A DNA stretch of 64,000 nucleotides from Enhydrobacter aerosaccus (GTDB lineage Bacteria; Pseudomonadota; Alphaproteobacteria; Reyranellales; Reyranellaceae): assembly GCF_900167455.1 (NCBI RefSeq), contig NZ_FUWJ01000001.1, positions 682,001 to 746,000 of the forward strand. Direction: 5' to 3'. A program made the translations under genes and the position numbers. Positions 25,737 through 35,444 of the stretch are shown here, in pieces. The notes beneath the pieces are model-generated. The model saw only the letters and a list, made by a program, of their open reading frames with translations, did not search any database and was not told the origin of the DNA. Numbering within the stretch: position 1 is the first letter of the stretch; every line of letters begins with the position of its first letter.

Positions 25737-26759
25737 TCAGGCCTGGGACAGGGCTGCGATGGCGAGAGGGGCGGAACGCCCGCGTACGCTGATCATGGGC
25801 AGTGTCTGGACGGTCACGCCGTCCGGCGCCGATGTGTGAGCAAGGGTATCGGCCGATACCAGTACGTCGTGGCCCAGGGCCCTGCATGCATCCAGCAGTC
25901 GCGCTGCGACGTTGAGGGTGTCGCCCACGAAGGCAATCTCGCGACGCACGTCGCCGATTTCGCCGGCGACGATCTCGCCGTAGTGAATGGCGGCGCGGAA
26001 CTCCGGCATCAGTCCGAAGCGCTCTAGATAGACTTCGCGGTCGGCGGTGATGCGCTCCCGGATCAGGAACGGGCAGGCGAGGCATTCACCATTCGCCAGG
26101 GCGCGTGTCTTCGACCAGGTGAGGATGGCTTCATCTCCAACATATTTGTGTATTTCGGCCCGGCAATCGAGGGCGGCATCGGAAACGTTGCGGAAGAATT
26201 CGTTCAGGAACTGGTGAAAGGCGATCGACCCGAGCTTTTCCGCGATACCGGTGGAATTCTTCATGTCGACCAGCAGGAAGACCCTGTGCTCTGTTCGAGG
26301 CTTGACATAGCGTCCGGTCAGCAGGTTGCGCAGCGTGGCGAAGCCCACGAGACCGCCAAACTCGAAGACGATGTTGGCGCTCACCGACATGGCGATCGCG
26401 AAGACGACCGAGTTCCGGAAGATGTCGTCGAGCTTGAAGCCGTTGGTGCTGGCGATCACCCGCGCGAGAACCAGGCCGGTGACGATGACCACGACATAGA
26501 ACAGGATGCGCAGGACGAAGTACCACAGCAGCGGCAGGCGCAGCAGGCGCTTCACCAGCCCGAACCGGCGTCCTTCGATCTCGAACAGGAGGATGGGGGT
26601 GGCGATCAGGATGGAGTTGACGACACCCGCCCAAGCCGAATGCCACGGCGTGTCCTGGTCGCCGACCGAATAACCGAAATAGGCGCTGACGAGCGCGGAA
26701 CCCACGCTCAACCACAGGAAGATGCGCCAGCTTCGGCGTTTGCGCGTCGCAAGGGACAT
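25737..26759 (-). CDS. Membrane-bound class III adenylate/guanylate cyclase
   Basis: A 340-residue protein with about four N-terminal membrane helices (residues 12-135) and a C-terminal class III nucleotidyl cyclase domain. Metal-binding aspartates lie in VFLLVDMKNSTG (D165) and HKYVGDEA (D209). The catalytic strand region is FRAAIHYGEIVAGEIGD and is followed by FVGDTLNVAARL, with the conserved Asn and Arg. It should make cAMP (or cGMP) in response to a membrane signal. Its ATG follows a purine-rich AAGGGAC stretch. It overlaps no neighbour and ends 6 bases from the convergent sulfatase, so function is probably independent. Confidence 0.88.
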   Translation of the reverse strand: MSLATRKRRSWRIFLWLSVGSALVSAYFGYSVGDQDTPWHSAWAGVVNSILIATPILLFEIEGRRFGLVKRLLRLPLLWYFVLRILFYVVVIVTGLVLARVIASTNGFKLDDIFRNSVVFAIAMSVSANIVFEFGGLVGFATLRNLLTGRYVKPRTEHRVFLLVDMKNSTGIAEKLGSIAFHQFLNEFFRNVSDAALDCRAEIHKYVGDEAILTWSKTRALANGECLACPFLIRERITADREVYLERFGLMPEFRAAIHYGEIVAGEIGDVRREIAFVGDTLNVAARLLDACRALGHDVLVSADTLAHTSAPDGVTVQTLPMISVRGRSAPLAIAALSQA

Positions 26760-26888
26760 TGGTTTACGGAAAGGTAGTTCGCAAGGAACGCGGCCGTCTG
26801 CGGCGCTTGGAGGGGAAGTGGCGCCGAGTTCTCAGCCTTTCGTCGGGGTTGACCATCTGCTCGCCCTTTGACTTGCTTGTCCTGCTGC

Positions 26889-26909
26889 GATTTGGTTGTG
26901 TACCCAATC
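26889..26909. promoter_or_regulatory. Imperfect inverted repeat upstream of the ribose-type ABC operon
   Basis: GATTTGG (26889-26895) and CCCAATC (26903-26909) form arms matching at 6 of 7 positions around a 7-base centre, about 75 bases before the operon's first ATG. It may be an operator for a sugar-responsive repressor. The evidence is only symmetry and position. Confidence 0.22.
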
Positions 26910-26985
26910 TAGAACAACTCAACAATCGCGCGGCTTCGGATCGCTGGATTCGACACGCAGCGTCGGCCGGGCGAGGGAGGAAATC

Positions 26986-27939
26986 ATGAAAAAGTTGCTG
27001 CTGACGGGAATCGCTTGCGCAGTGCTGACCACGCTCGGTGCGGCATCCCAGGGCGCCGACAAGAAGACGCTGGCCTTCGTGGTCAATGGTTCGTCCGATT
27101 TCTGGAAGGCTGCCGAGGCCGGCGTCAAGAAGGCCCAGTCGGAATTGCCGAACTACAATCTCGTCTTCAAGTATCCCGAGCAATCGTCCGCCGCCATCCA
27201 GACCCGAATGATGGACGATCTCGTCGCATCGGGGGTGGCCGGCATCATGGTGAGCGCCGTCGATCCCAAGACCATGGGCGACGCCTTGAACCGGGTGGGC
27301 TCGCAGGTGGCGCTGTTCACGACCGACAGCGATGCCCCGAACAGCAAGCGCATCGCCTATATCGGATCGAGCAATACCGACGCCGGCAAGCAGGCGGGTC
27401 AGCTTCTGCTCAAGGCGCTGCCGAACGGCGGCAAGTGCATGGGCTTCGTCGGTTTGCCGGGTGCCGACAATGCCCGGGAACGCATCGATGGCGTGAAAGA
27501 GACCATCAAGGGTTCGAAGATCGAGCTCATCGACGTGCGGGCCGATGACATCGATCAGACCCGGGCCAAGCGCAATGTCGAGGACATGCTGACGGCGCAT
27601 CCCGAGGTCAATTGCATGATCGGCTTCTATTCCTACAACACGCCCAGCATCTACAGCGTGCTGAAGGATGCCGGCAAGCTCGGCCAGATCACGATTGTCG
27701 GCTTCGATGAGGATCCGATCACGCTGGGCGGCGTGAAGGAGGGCACCATTGTCGGCACCGTCGTGCAGCAGCCCTACGAATGGGGCTACCAGGGCATGAA
27801 GGACATGGCGAAGTATCTCGAGGGCGACAAGTCCTTCATTCCTGCCAATCACCTGATCATCGTGCCGACCAAGATCATCGACAAAACCAACGTCGATGCG
27901 TTCTGGACCGAGCTGAAGGCGCGTCAGGGCAAGAAGTGA
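26986..27939 (+). CDS. Sugar ABC transporter substrate-binding protein, ribose/D-allose (PBP type 1) family
   Basis: A 317-residue periplasmic protein with a Sec signal (MKKLLLTGIACAVLTTLGAAS..., cleavage near residue 22). ATG 26986 follows GGGAGGAAA. The LacI-like periplasmic fold shows TLAFVVNGSSDFWKAAEAG, the hinge segment IMVSAVDPKTM, FVGLPGADNARERIDG and VGFDEDPITLGGVKEG. These match the RbsB/XylF family of sugar or polyol receptors. It leads a three-gene importer operon with the ATPase and permease that follow. The sugar is unknown. Confidence 0.9.
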   Translation: MKKLLLTGIACAVLTTLGAASQGADKKTLAFVVNGSSDFWKAAEAGVKKAQSELPNYNLVFKYPEQSSAAIQTRMMDDLVASGVAGIMVSAVDPKTMGDALNRVGSQVALFTTDSDAPNSKRIAYIGSSNTDAGKQAGQLLLKALPNGGKCMGFVGLPGADNARERIDGVKETIKGSKIELIDVRADDIDQTRAKRNVEDMLTAHPEVNCMIGFYSYNTPSIYSVLKDAGKLGQITIVGFDEDPITLGGVKEGTIVGTVVQQPYEWGYQGMKDMAKYLEGDKSFIPANHLIIVPTKIIDKTNVDAFWTELKARQGKK

Positions 27940-27985
27940 AGGGGCCGCTGGCGGACGATCGGCTTCTGGCTGTCGTGCATCGCTG

Positions 27986-29499
<1,514 letters not shown>

Positions 29500-29506
<7 letters not shown>

Positions 29507-30453
29507 AGAAGGATCTCGGGCTGCTCGTCCTTATCCTGGTCGTGGGTACGGTCGTGGATATCCTCAATCCACGGTTCCTGTCGCCGATCAATCTCTCCAA
29601 TACCGCCAACCTGATCGGGCTGTTCGGCCTGTTTTCGATCGGCGAGGGTTTCGTGATCATCACCGGCGGCGTCGACCTTTCGATCGGATCGATCTTCGCG
29701 CTGCTGGGAGTGGTCTTCGTCGACCTGCTCGTGACGTGGCAAATGCCATGGGAACTGGCGGTCCTGGTGATCGTGGCTTGCGGCATCGTGCTCGGGTCGA
29801 TCCATGGCTTTCTGGTTACGCGCCTGCGTTTGCAGCCCTTCATCGTCACGCTGTGCGGCCTGCTGATCTATCGCGGCATCGCGCGCTACTACACCAACGA
29901 TGGCACGGCGGGATTCGAGTTCGGACAGAGCTTTCCGACGCTGGAGTGGCTGACCACCGGCCGCTCCTTCGGCGTGCCGCATTCGTTCATCGTGTTCGTG
30001 GTGGTGGCGATCGTCATGGCGGTGGTCCTGCATCGGTCCGTCTTCGGGCGCTATCTTTTCGCCGTGGGCAAGAACGAGGAGGCCGCGCGGCATTCGGGCA
30101 TCCGGACCAACCGGGTGATCGCGGCGGCCTACATCATCAGCGGCGGTCTGGCCGGCCTCGCCTCGATCTATCTGGCCATGTACACGCGCTCGATCTCGCC
30201 GGCCTCGCACGGCAACTTCTATGAGCTCTACGGCATCGCCGCCGCGGTCCTTGGCGGCTGCTCCCTGCGCGGCGGTGAGGGCTCGATCCTGGGTATCGTG
30301 CTGGGCACGATCCTGCTGCAGGTGCTGCAGAACCTGGTGAACCTGCTGGGTATCCCGAGTTCCCTCAACTTTGCCGTGATGGGGACGGTGATCCTGATCG
30401 GCGTGCTGGCCGACCAGCAGCTCGCCTGGCTCAGGAACCGTCGCGCACGCTGA
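29500..30453 (+). CDS. Sugar ABC transporter permease, RbsC type
   Basis: A 317-residue inner-membrane protein with eight to ten helices. GTG 29500 lies inside the end of the ATPase gene, preceded by AGGAAG. The BPD_transp_2 family motifs are GGVDLSIGSIFAL, TLCGLLIYRGIARYY, AVGKNEEAARHSGI (the EAA-like docking loop) and GIAAAVLGGCSLRGGEGS. It forms the channel for the importer made with the two genes upstream. It converges on the PLP dehydratase gene, leaving 17 bases between them. Confidence 0.92.
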
Positions 30454-30470
30454 CCGGGTGCCGTGGGCGT

Positions 30471-31457
30471 CTACGACTTGTAGCGGGACAGGGCGCGGAC
30501 AAAGGTGGCGTGATCGACATTGCCGCCGGAACAGACGACGGCAACGTTGCGGTCCTTGACCGGCAGCTTGCCGGTCAGGGCCGCGGCAAGCGCCACGGCG
30601 CCGCCCGGCTCTACGACGATCTTGTACTCGCGGAACGCCACTTCCATGGCGTCGAGCACCTCCTCGTCGCTGACGACCACACCCGGCCCCAGCACCTTCT
30701 GGGCCAACGGGAAGGTGACATCGCCGGGCTCGGGAGCCAACAACGCGTCGCAGATGGAGCCCGACAGCTTCTCGTTGCGTCGCTTGGCGCCGGCGGCGAG
30801 CGAGTGGGTCATGTCGTCGAAACCGGCCGGCTCTCCGGCGTGCACTGTCGTCGACGGGCTGACGCCGTGCACGCCCAGCGCCACGCCGGTCGCAAGGCCG
30901 CCGCCGGAGCAGGGAGCGGCGACGGCGTCGAGCGTGACGCCGAGGGCCTTGGCCTGTTCCGCCAGTTCCAGACCCGCCGTTCCCTGGCCAGTCAGGATCC
31001 AGGGATGATCGTAAGGCGGCACGACCGTGGCGCCGGTTTGTTGGGCAATGCCGAGGCCGATCTTCTCGCGGCTATCCTTGACGCGGTCATAGAGCACCAC
31101 TTCGGCGCCGGAGGCGCGCGTATTGGCGACCTTGAGCGCCGGTGCGTCCGCCGGCATGACGATGGTGGCCTTGATGCCCATCAGCCGCGCCGCTTCGGCA
31201 AGACCCTGGGCATGGTTGCCGGACGACCATCCGACCACGCCCTTCTGACGATCCACGTCGCTCATGCTGGCCAGGAAATTGTAGGCGCCGCGCAGCTTGA
31301 AGGAGCCGGTCCGCTGCAGGCATTCCGCCTTGATGAACAGGCGCCCGCCGAGCCTGGCATTGACGCGGTCGTTCTCAAGCAGCGGAGTCTTGATGGTAAT
31401 GCCCTCGAGGCGACGAGCGGCAGCTTGAACATCGGCAAAGCTTGGCAGTGAAGACAT
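30471..31457 (-). CDS. PLP-dependent threonine/serine dehydratase family enzyme
   Basis: A 328-residue fold-type II PLP enzyme. The Schiff-base lysine is K54 in RTGSFKLRGAYN. SSGNHAQGLA is the substrate carboxylate loop, and SGGGLATGVALG (residues about 190) and CSGGNVD bind the PLP phosphate and ring. It lacks the C-terminal ACT domain of biosynthetic IlvA, so it is probably catabolic (serine/threonine deaminase, serine racemase or threo-hydroxyaspartate lyase type). ATG 31457 shares a base with the stop of the upstream HAD gene (TGATG), so both are translated together. An upstream in-frame start at 31604 is rejected. Confidence 0.85.
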   Translation of the reverse strand: MSSLPSFADVQAAARRLEGITIKTPLLENDRVNARLGGRLFIKAECLQRTGSFKLRGAYNFLASMSDVDRQKGVVGWSSGNHAQGLAEAARLMGIKATIVMPADAPALKVANTRASGAEVVLYDRVKDSREKIGLGIAQQTGATVVPPYDHPWILTGQGTAGLELAEQAKALGVTLDAVAAPCSGGGLATGVALGVHGVSPSTTVHAGEPAGFDDMTHSLAAGAKRRNEKLSGSICDALLAPEPGDVTFPLAQKVLGPGVVVSDEEVLDAMEVAFREYKIVVEPGGAVALAAALTGKLPVKDRNVAVVCSGGNVDHATFVRALSRYKS

Positions 31458-32134
31458 CAGGACACACCTAGCAGGGAAGGAAGTTGCGACAGGTCTTTCA
31501 CTTGGGCGGCGAGCGTTCCGGGCAATCCATCGTCGGGGGCGCCCCCACGATTGACCCAGACGGTCGGGAAGCCGAAATGCGCCGCACCGTGCGCATCCCA
31601 GCAATTCGATGAGAGGAAGCAGACCTTGCCCGGCTTCACGCCGCAGCGCGCCTCGACCAGGCGATAGACCTTGGCATCGGGCTTGAAGACGCCCACCGAC
31701 TCGACGCTGAGGATCGCCTCGAAGGCATCAGACACCGGCGATGCCGCCACCATCGGTTCGAGCATCTCCGGATTGCCGTTCGACAGGATGGCAAGGCGCA
31801 TGCCCGAACGCTTCAATGCGGCGAGTGTGGCCGGTACTTCAGGAAACGGCTCGAGCGCGAGATAGGCGGTCATCAGTGCTTCGCGGATCGACCTGTCCGA
31901 AAGACCATGCGCGGCGAGGCAGTAATCGAGCGCCTCGCCGGTGACCTGCCAGAACTTGGCATAGGCACCCATGCTGTTGCGCAGCCATGTGTACTGGATT
32001 TGCTTGCTCCGCCACATCTCGGTCAGCGATTCGGCGCTGCTGCCGATGGCGCTGCGATGGCGGGCGACCGCCGAGCCAAAGTCGTAAAGCGTACCGTAGG
32101 CGTCGAAGACGCAGATCTCGGTATCGGCAAGCAT
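31457..32134 (-). CDS. Haloacid dehalogenase type II (L-2-haloacid dehalogenase family)
   Basis: A 225-residue HAD hydrolase. The nucleophile is D11 in CVFDAYGTLYD. Other landmarks are LSNGNPEML (motif II), SVESVGVFKPDAKVY (motif III Lys) and LSSNCWDAHGAAHFGF, the SSNxWD signature of type II haloacid dehalogenases. It should hydrolyse 2-haloalkanoates to 2-hydroxyacids, although some members act on other substrates. It is the first gene of a two-gene minus-strand operon with the PLP dehydratase. Confidence 0.9.
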   Translation of the reverse strand: MLADTEICVFDAYGTLYDFGSAVARHRSAIGSSAESLTEMWRSKQIQYTWLRNSMGAYAKFWQVTGEALDYCLAAHGLSDRSIREALMTAYLALEPFPEVPATLAALKRSGMRLAILSNGNPEMLEPMVAASPVSDAFEAILSVESVGVFKPDAKVYRLVEARCGVKPGKVCFLSSNCWDAHGAAHFGFPTVWVNRGGAPDDGLPGTLAAQVKDLSQLPSLLGVS

Positions 32135-32161
32135 GGTTTTCGTCAGTCGATCCTGGCTGAT

Positions 32162-32190
32162 TTGCCGTGGACCGGCGATGACCTTAGGCT
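32162..32190 (+). promoter_or_regulatory. Possible promoter giving a leaderless transcript
   Basis: TTGCCG (32162-32167) and TAGGCT (32185-32190) are 17 bases apart. The predicted start falls at about 32196-32198, right at the ATG of the next gene, which has no ribosome site. The hexamer matches are modest. Confidence 0.25.
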
Positions 32191-32197
32191 ATCCCAC

Positions 32198-32515
32198 ATG
32201 TTCGTCGCCATCGTGCAGATCCCCATGAGCAAGCGCCCGCGCGACGCCGCGATAGAGGCGGCACGCAAGTCGGCCCCGACCTATAGCGCGCTTGGCGCCA
32301 AAGGGCTGCTGAGAAAATACTATCTCAATGGCGAAGAAGGTGGCGGCGGGGTGTATCTCTGGGAATCCGAGGCTGCCGCCCGTGCCTGGTACACGCCCGA
32401 TTGGGAGAGGCAGATGGAGGCGCGGTTCGGCGCCAAGCCCCGAGTCACCTATTACGACAGTCACGTCGTCGTCGATAACGAAGCGGGCACGGTTCGGGTC
32501 GAAGGAGAGGGCTGA
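32198..32515 (+). CDS. Small YdhR/ABM-like protein
   Basis: A 105-residue protein resembling dimeric alpha/beta barrel (antibiotic biosynthesis monooxygenase or YdhR-like) proteins. MFVAIVQIPMSK is the first strand, LGAKGLLRKYYLNGEEGGGGVYLWESEA is the central region (given in parts: LLRKYYLNG, GGVYLWES), and AARAWYTPDW is a helix. Such proteins are often monooxygenases or accessory enzymes. ATG 32198 is the first in-frame start. No Shine-Dalgarno is seen. Its stop overlaps the ATG of the aldo/keto reductase (TGATG), so the pair is coupled. Confidence 0.75.
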   Translation: MFVAIVQIPMSKRPRDAAIEAARKSAPTYSALGAKGLLRKYYLNGEEGGGGVYLWESEAAARAWYTPDWERQMEARFGAKPRVTYYDSHVVVDNEAGTVRVEGEG

Positions 32516-33483
32516 TGCAGAAGCGGCGTCTCGGACGAACCAATCTCGACATCTCGGTGCTCGGCTTCGGGGCCGGCGCCGTGGGCGGGCTCATGACCAA
32601 GGGCACGCCGGGCGATCAGGAACGCGCCCTGGCACGCGCCCTCGAACTCGGTATCAACTATATCGACACCGCGCCGCTCTATGGCAACGGCGAGTCGGAG
32701 CGTAATCTTGGCCGCATCCTGAAGGTGTTGAAGCCGGACGTCGTCATCGGCACCAAGGTCAGGCTCAAGGCGGCGGATCGGGGGCGGATCGGCGACTTCG
32801 TCGCGCAATCTTTGGACGAAAGCCTGCATCGGCTCGGCCGCGACCATGTCGATCTTTTCCAACTGCACAATCCCCTGGTCGCGCGCGATGCCGACGATCA
32901 CCTGGCCATCGACATCGCCCTGAACGAAGTCGTGCCGGCGATGCAACGCTTGCAGAAGGCTGGCAAGACGCGCTTCATCGGTTTCAGCGGCGTCGGCGAA
33001 ACCGATGCCCTGCTGAAGGCGATCGCATCGGGCGCGTTCGACACCATGCAGGTGGTGTACAACCTCCTCAATCCCAGCGCCGGCCAGCCGATGCCGAAAG
33101 GGGCGCCGGGACAGGATTACAACCGGTTGCTCGAACGCACCAAGGCCATGGACATGGGCACGATCGTCATCCGCGCCCTCGCCGGCGGCGCGCTTGCCGG
33201 TACGACCGAACGTCATCCCCTGGCCATGCAGCAGGTGGCGCCGATCGGCTCGGCGGCCAACTTCGTGGAGGATGTCGCGCGAGCCAAGGCGCTCGAACCG
33301 CTGGTCAAGCAGGGCCTTGCGGAAAGCCTCACCGAGCTCGCCCAGCGGTTCGTCATCGCCAACCCGACGGTGACCACGATGCTTGTGGGTTATTCCACGC
33401 TCGAGCAGCTCGAGCAGGCCGCTGCCGCGGTCGAGAAGGGTCCGTTACCGGCTGAAGTCCTGAAACGGATCAATCACGCCTAG
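32515..33483 (+). CDS. Aldo/keto reductase
   Basis: A 322-residue NADPH-dependent oxidoreductase with a TIM barrel. The catalytic tetrad is visible as D51 and Y56 (INYIDTAPLYGNGESE), K81 (VVIGTKV) and the His of LFQLHNP. The C-terminal cofactor-binding part contains PTVTTMLVGYSTLEQLEQA. It is translationally coupled to the small ABM-like protein upstream. The substrate is probably an aldehyde or ketone. It cannot be narrowed further. Confidence 0.9.
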   Translation: MQKRRLGRTNLDISVLGFGAGAVGGLMTKGTPGDQERALARALELGINYIDTAPLYGNGESERNLGRILKVLKPDVVIGTKVRLKAADRGRIGDFVAQSLDESLHRLGRDHVDLFQLHNPLVARDADDHLAIDIALNEVVPAMQRLQKAGKTRFIGFSGVGETDALLKAIASGAFDTMQVVYNLLNPSAGQPMPKGAPGQDYNRLLERTKAMDMGTIVIRALAGGALAGTTERHPLAMQQVAPIGSAANFVEDVARAKALEPLVKQGLAESLTELAQRFVIANPTVTTMLVGYSTLEQLEQAAAAVEKGPLPAEVLKRINHA

Positions 33484-33521
33484 GCGGTCGATCGGCGCCC
33501 ACCGGACAGTGGCGGAGGCCG

Positions 33522-34439
33522 TCAGTAGATCGTGGGCACGTGCATTTCCTTCGGCACCGGCGTCCGCGCATAGTTCGGCTTGTGCTCGCGCGGCGGCAAG
33601 ATGACCGGGTCGTGCGGGACCTCCTGGTAGGGGACCTGCTGCAGGAAATGATGGATGCAGTTGAGCCGCGCTCTTTTTTTGTCCACCCCCTCGATAACCC
33701 ACCAGGGCGCCTCAGGGATATGCGTGCGCGCCAGCATCTCCTCTTTGGCGGCGGTATAGTCCTCCCAACGCCGGCGCGATTCGAGATCCATCGGTGACAG
33801 CTTCCATTGCTTGAGCGGATCGTGGATCCGCATCAGGAAGCGCTGGTGCTGTTCGGAATCGGTGATCGAGAACCAGTATTTGATGAGAGTGATCCCCGAG
33901 CGGACCAGCATGCGCTCGAACTCGGGCACGGTGCGGAAGAACTCCTCCGCCTCGGCATCGCTGCAGAAGCCCATGACGCGCTCGACGCCGGCGCGGTTGT
34001 ACCAGCTGCGATCGAACAGGACGATCTCGCCCGCCGCGGGAAGGTGCGCGACATAGCGCTGGAAATACCACTGTGTACGCTCGCGTTCCGTCGGTGCCGA
34101 GAGGGCGACGGTGCGGCAGACGCGGGGATTGAGGCGCTGGGTGATGCGCTTGATGACGCCCCCCTTGCCGGCGGCATCGCGGCCCTCGAACAGGACCATG
34201 ATCTTGAGCTTGCTGTGCACCACCCAGTCCTGCAGCTTGACCAGCTCGCGCTGGAGCCGCAGCAACTCGGTGAAGTATTGCTTGCGAGCGAGCGTCTCCG
34301 ACTCGGGATCCGTCGCCTGATCCACCAGGCCGGCAAGCCGCTCGTCGTCGAGCTCCATCTCGATCTCTTCGTCGAGATTGTCGATCATTTCGGCGTGCAG
34401 CCGATCCTGAAGGCTGCCTTGGTCGTTCGATATGCTCAT
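33522..34439 (-). CDS. ppk2: Polyphosphate kinase 2
   Basis: A 305-residue PPK2 enzyme, which transfers phosphate between polyphosphate and nucleotides, mainly toward making (d)NTP or NDP. Walker A GRDAAGKG spans residues 86-93, the Walker B region reads LFDRSWYNRAGVERVMGF, and the lid region reads APTERERTQWYFQRYV. An N-terminal acidic helix (EEIEMELDDERL) precedes the P-loop core. ATG 34439 follows an AGAGGG ribosome site. An upstream in-frame start (34469) lacks one. It is transcribed downstream of the acetoacetate decarboxylase gene but separated from it by 63 bases with a hairpin. Confidence 0.93.
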   Translation of the reverse strand: MSISNDQGSLQDRLHAEMIDNLDEEIEMELDDERLAGLVDQATDPESETLARKQYFTELLRLQRELVKLQDWVVHSKLKIMVLFEGRDAAGKGGVIKRITQRLNPRVCRTVALSAPTERERTQWYFQRYVAHLPAAGEIVLFDRSWYNRAGVERVMGFCSDAEAEEFFRTVPEFERMLVRSGITLIKYWFSITDSEQHQRFLMRIHDPLKQWKLSPMDLESRRRWEDYTAAKEEMLARTHIPEAPWWVIEGVDKKRARLNCIHHFLQQVPYQEVPHDPVILPPREHKPNYARTPVPKEMHVPTIY

Positions 34440-34448
34440 GACTACCCT

Positions 34449-34466
34449 CTGCCGTCCCGTCGGCAG
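34449..34466 (-). terminator. Small GC hairpin between adc and ppk2
   Basis: CTGCCG and CGGCAG arms (6 bp) flank a 6-base loop on the minus strand, 37 bases after the decarboxylase stop and just before the ppk2 ribosome site. It has no T-run, so it may be a weak terminator or a translational element. Confidence 0.25.
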
Positions 34467-34502
34467 CATCGTAAGACGGTTAAGTAACAGGGAAGCTACA
34501 CG

Positions 34503-35261
34503 TCAGGAGGCCCACTCCCGGCGATTGTAGTCGTAGACCACCCGGCCATAGGGCAACGTCAGGTCGGCCAGGAAGTGGTGCGCCGCGACCACGCGGCGGA
34601 CCGGCAAATCCGCCACCGGGGCATTGACGTGGGGTACGAGATGCAGGCGCCCGGGGCCGATCCACGAGCCCTTGATGGCGATGTTGGTGAGGTTGATGGC
34701 CACCAGCTGGCAGATCTCGGGCCGGCCATCGACGCCGGGGATGAGCTTCAGGTTGATCTGGGTCTTGGACAGAATGGCGGTGGTCCGCTCGCCGTTCCCG
34801 GCCATGCTCTCGTGCTTGTAGCCCATGGTGCCCATGGCGACGAGCTGGCCCGCATAGTCGAGCGTGCCGGTCAGCGTATCCTTGACGACCTCGAGCTTGG
34901 GATGGGCGTATTTCTTGGGAAAGCCCCAGATCTCGCGGCCGGCGGCGATCGGCGGGTCGTCGTCGAGATACATCTGCATCACGAAGTTGACCTCCTCGCC
35001 GCGCAGGCGCGCGGGGATGACCAGACCGGACTCGGTATAGCTGCCGAAGCCCGAACTGTCGGGCATCTTGATCCACTCGCAGTGGACCAGCGGCTGGTCG
35101 ATCGGTTCCAACGGTTCCGGTAGCTGCTCGCGGATCAGCGCGGCATCGGTTTCGTAGGTGATGACCAGAAACTCGCGATCGACGAAGCGATAGGGACCGG
35201 CCGGATAGCTCGGACCGGCGGCCGGCATTGACGGTAGCTTCAGGACGTCTTGCTCGCGCAT
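34503..35261 (-). CDS. adc: Acetoacetate decarboxylase family protein
   Basis: A 252-residue enzyme. The catalytic lysine pair appears in IWGFPKKYAHP (K116, K117), matching Lys115/Lys116 of the clostridial enzyme. FGSYTESGLVIPA and VNFVMQMYLDDDPPIAAGRE are family segments. It should decarboxylate acetoacetate to acetone, or act on a related 3-oxoacid. ATG 35261 follows GAGGAGG by 7 bases. It is divergent from a patatin-like gene across 183 bases, a pairing that hints at ketone-body or polyhydroxybutyrate metabolism. Acetoacetate could come from the HMG-CoA lyase encoded at 52.6 kb. Confidence 0.9.
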   Translation of the reverse strand: MREQDVLKLPSMPAAGPSYPAGPYRFVDREFLVITYETDAALIREQLPEPLEPIDQPLVHCEWIKMPDSSGFGSYTESGLVIPARLRGEEVNFVMQMYLDDDPPIAAGREIWGFPKKYAHPKLEVVKDTLTGTLDYAGQLVAMGTMGYKHESMAGNGERTTAILSKTQINLKLIPGVDGRPEICQLVAINLTNIAIKGSWIGPGRLHLVPHVNAPVADLPVRRVVAAHHFLADLTLPYGRVVYDYNRREWAS

Positions 35262-35338
35262 CGCCAGCCTCCTCGGCGTGGAAGAGGGCCACGCTCACCC
35301 CGCCGTTCATAGGAATACCCTCTGACACCGCCGTGACG

Positions 35339-35352
35339 GATTTCCTGAAATC
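35339..35352. promoter_or_regulatory. Perfect palindrome between adc and the patatin gene
   Basis: GATTTC-CT-GAAATC is a perfect 6-2-6 palindrome, AT-rich against the local GC-rich background, in the divergent 183-bp promoter region. It may bind a regulator shared by both genes. A TGGCACG sequence at 35397-35403 resembles a sigma-54 -24 element, but its -12 part (ATACA) is poor. Confidence 0.4.
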
Positions 35353-35444
35353 GCGCGACGGCCGCGGATCGGGAGCGGTTCGTCATGATGCAGTCATGGC
35401 ACGCCTGATACAGGGAACCGGAAGCGCTGCTGGAGAGACCCGTC

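Noticed and set aside
35397-35412. Second sigma-54 promoter before the patatin gene
   Set aside because: TGGCACG is a perfect -24 half, but the -12 half reads ATACA, lacking the essential GC.
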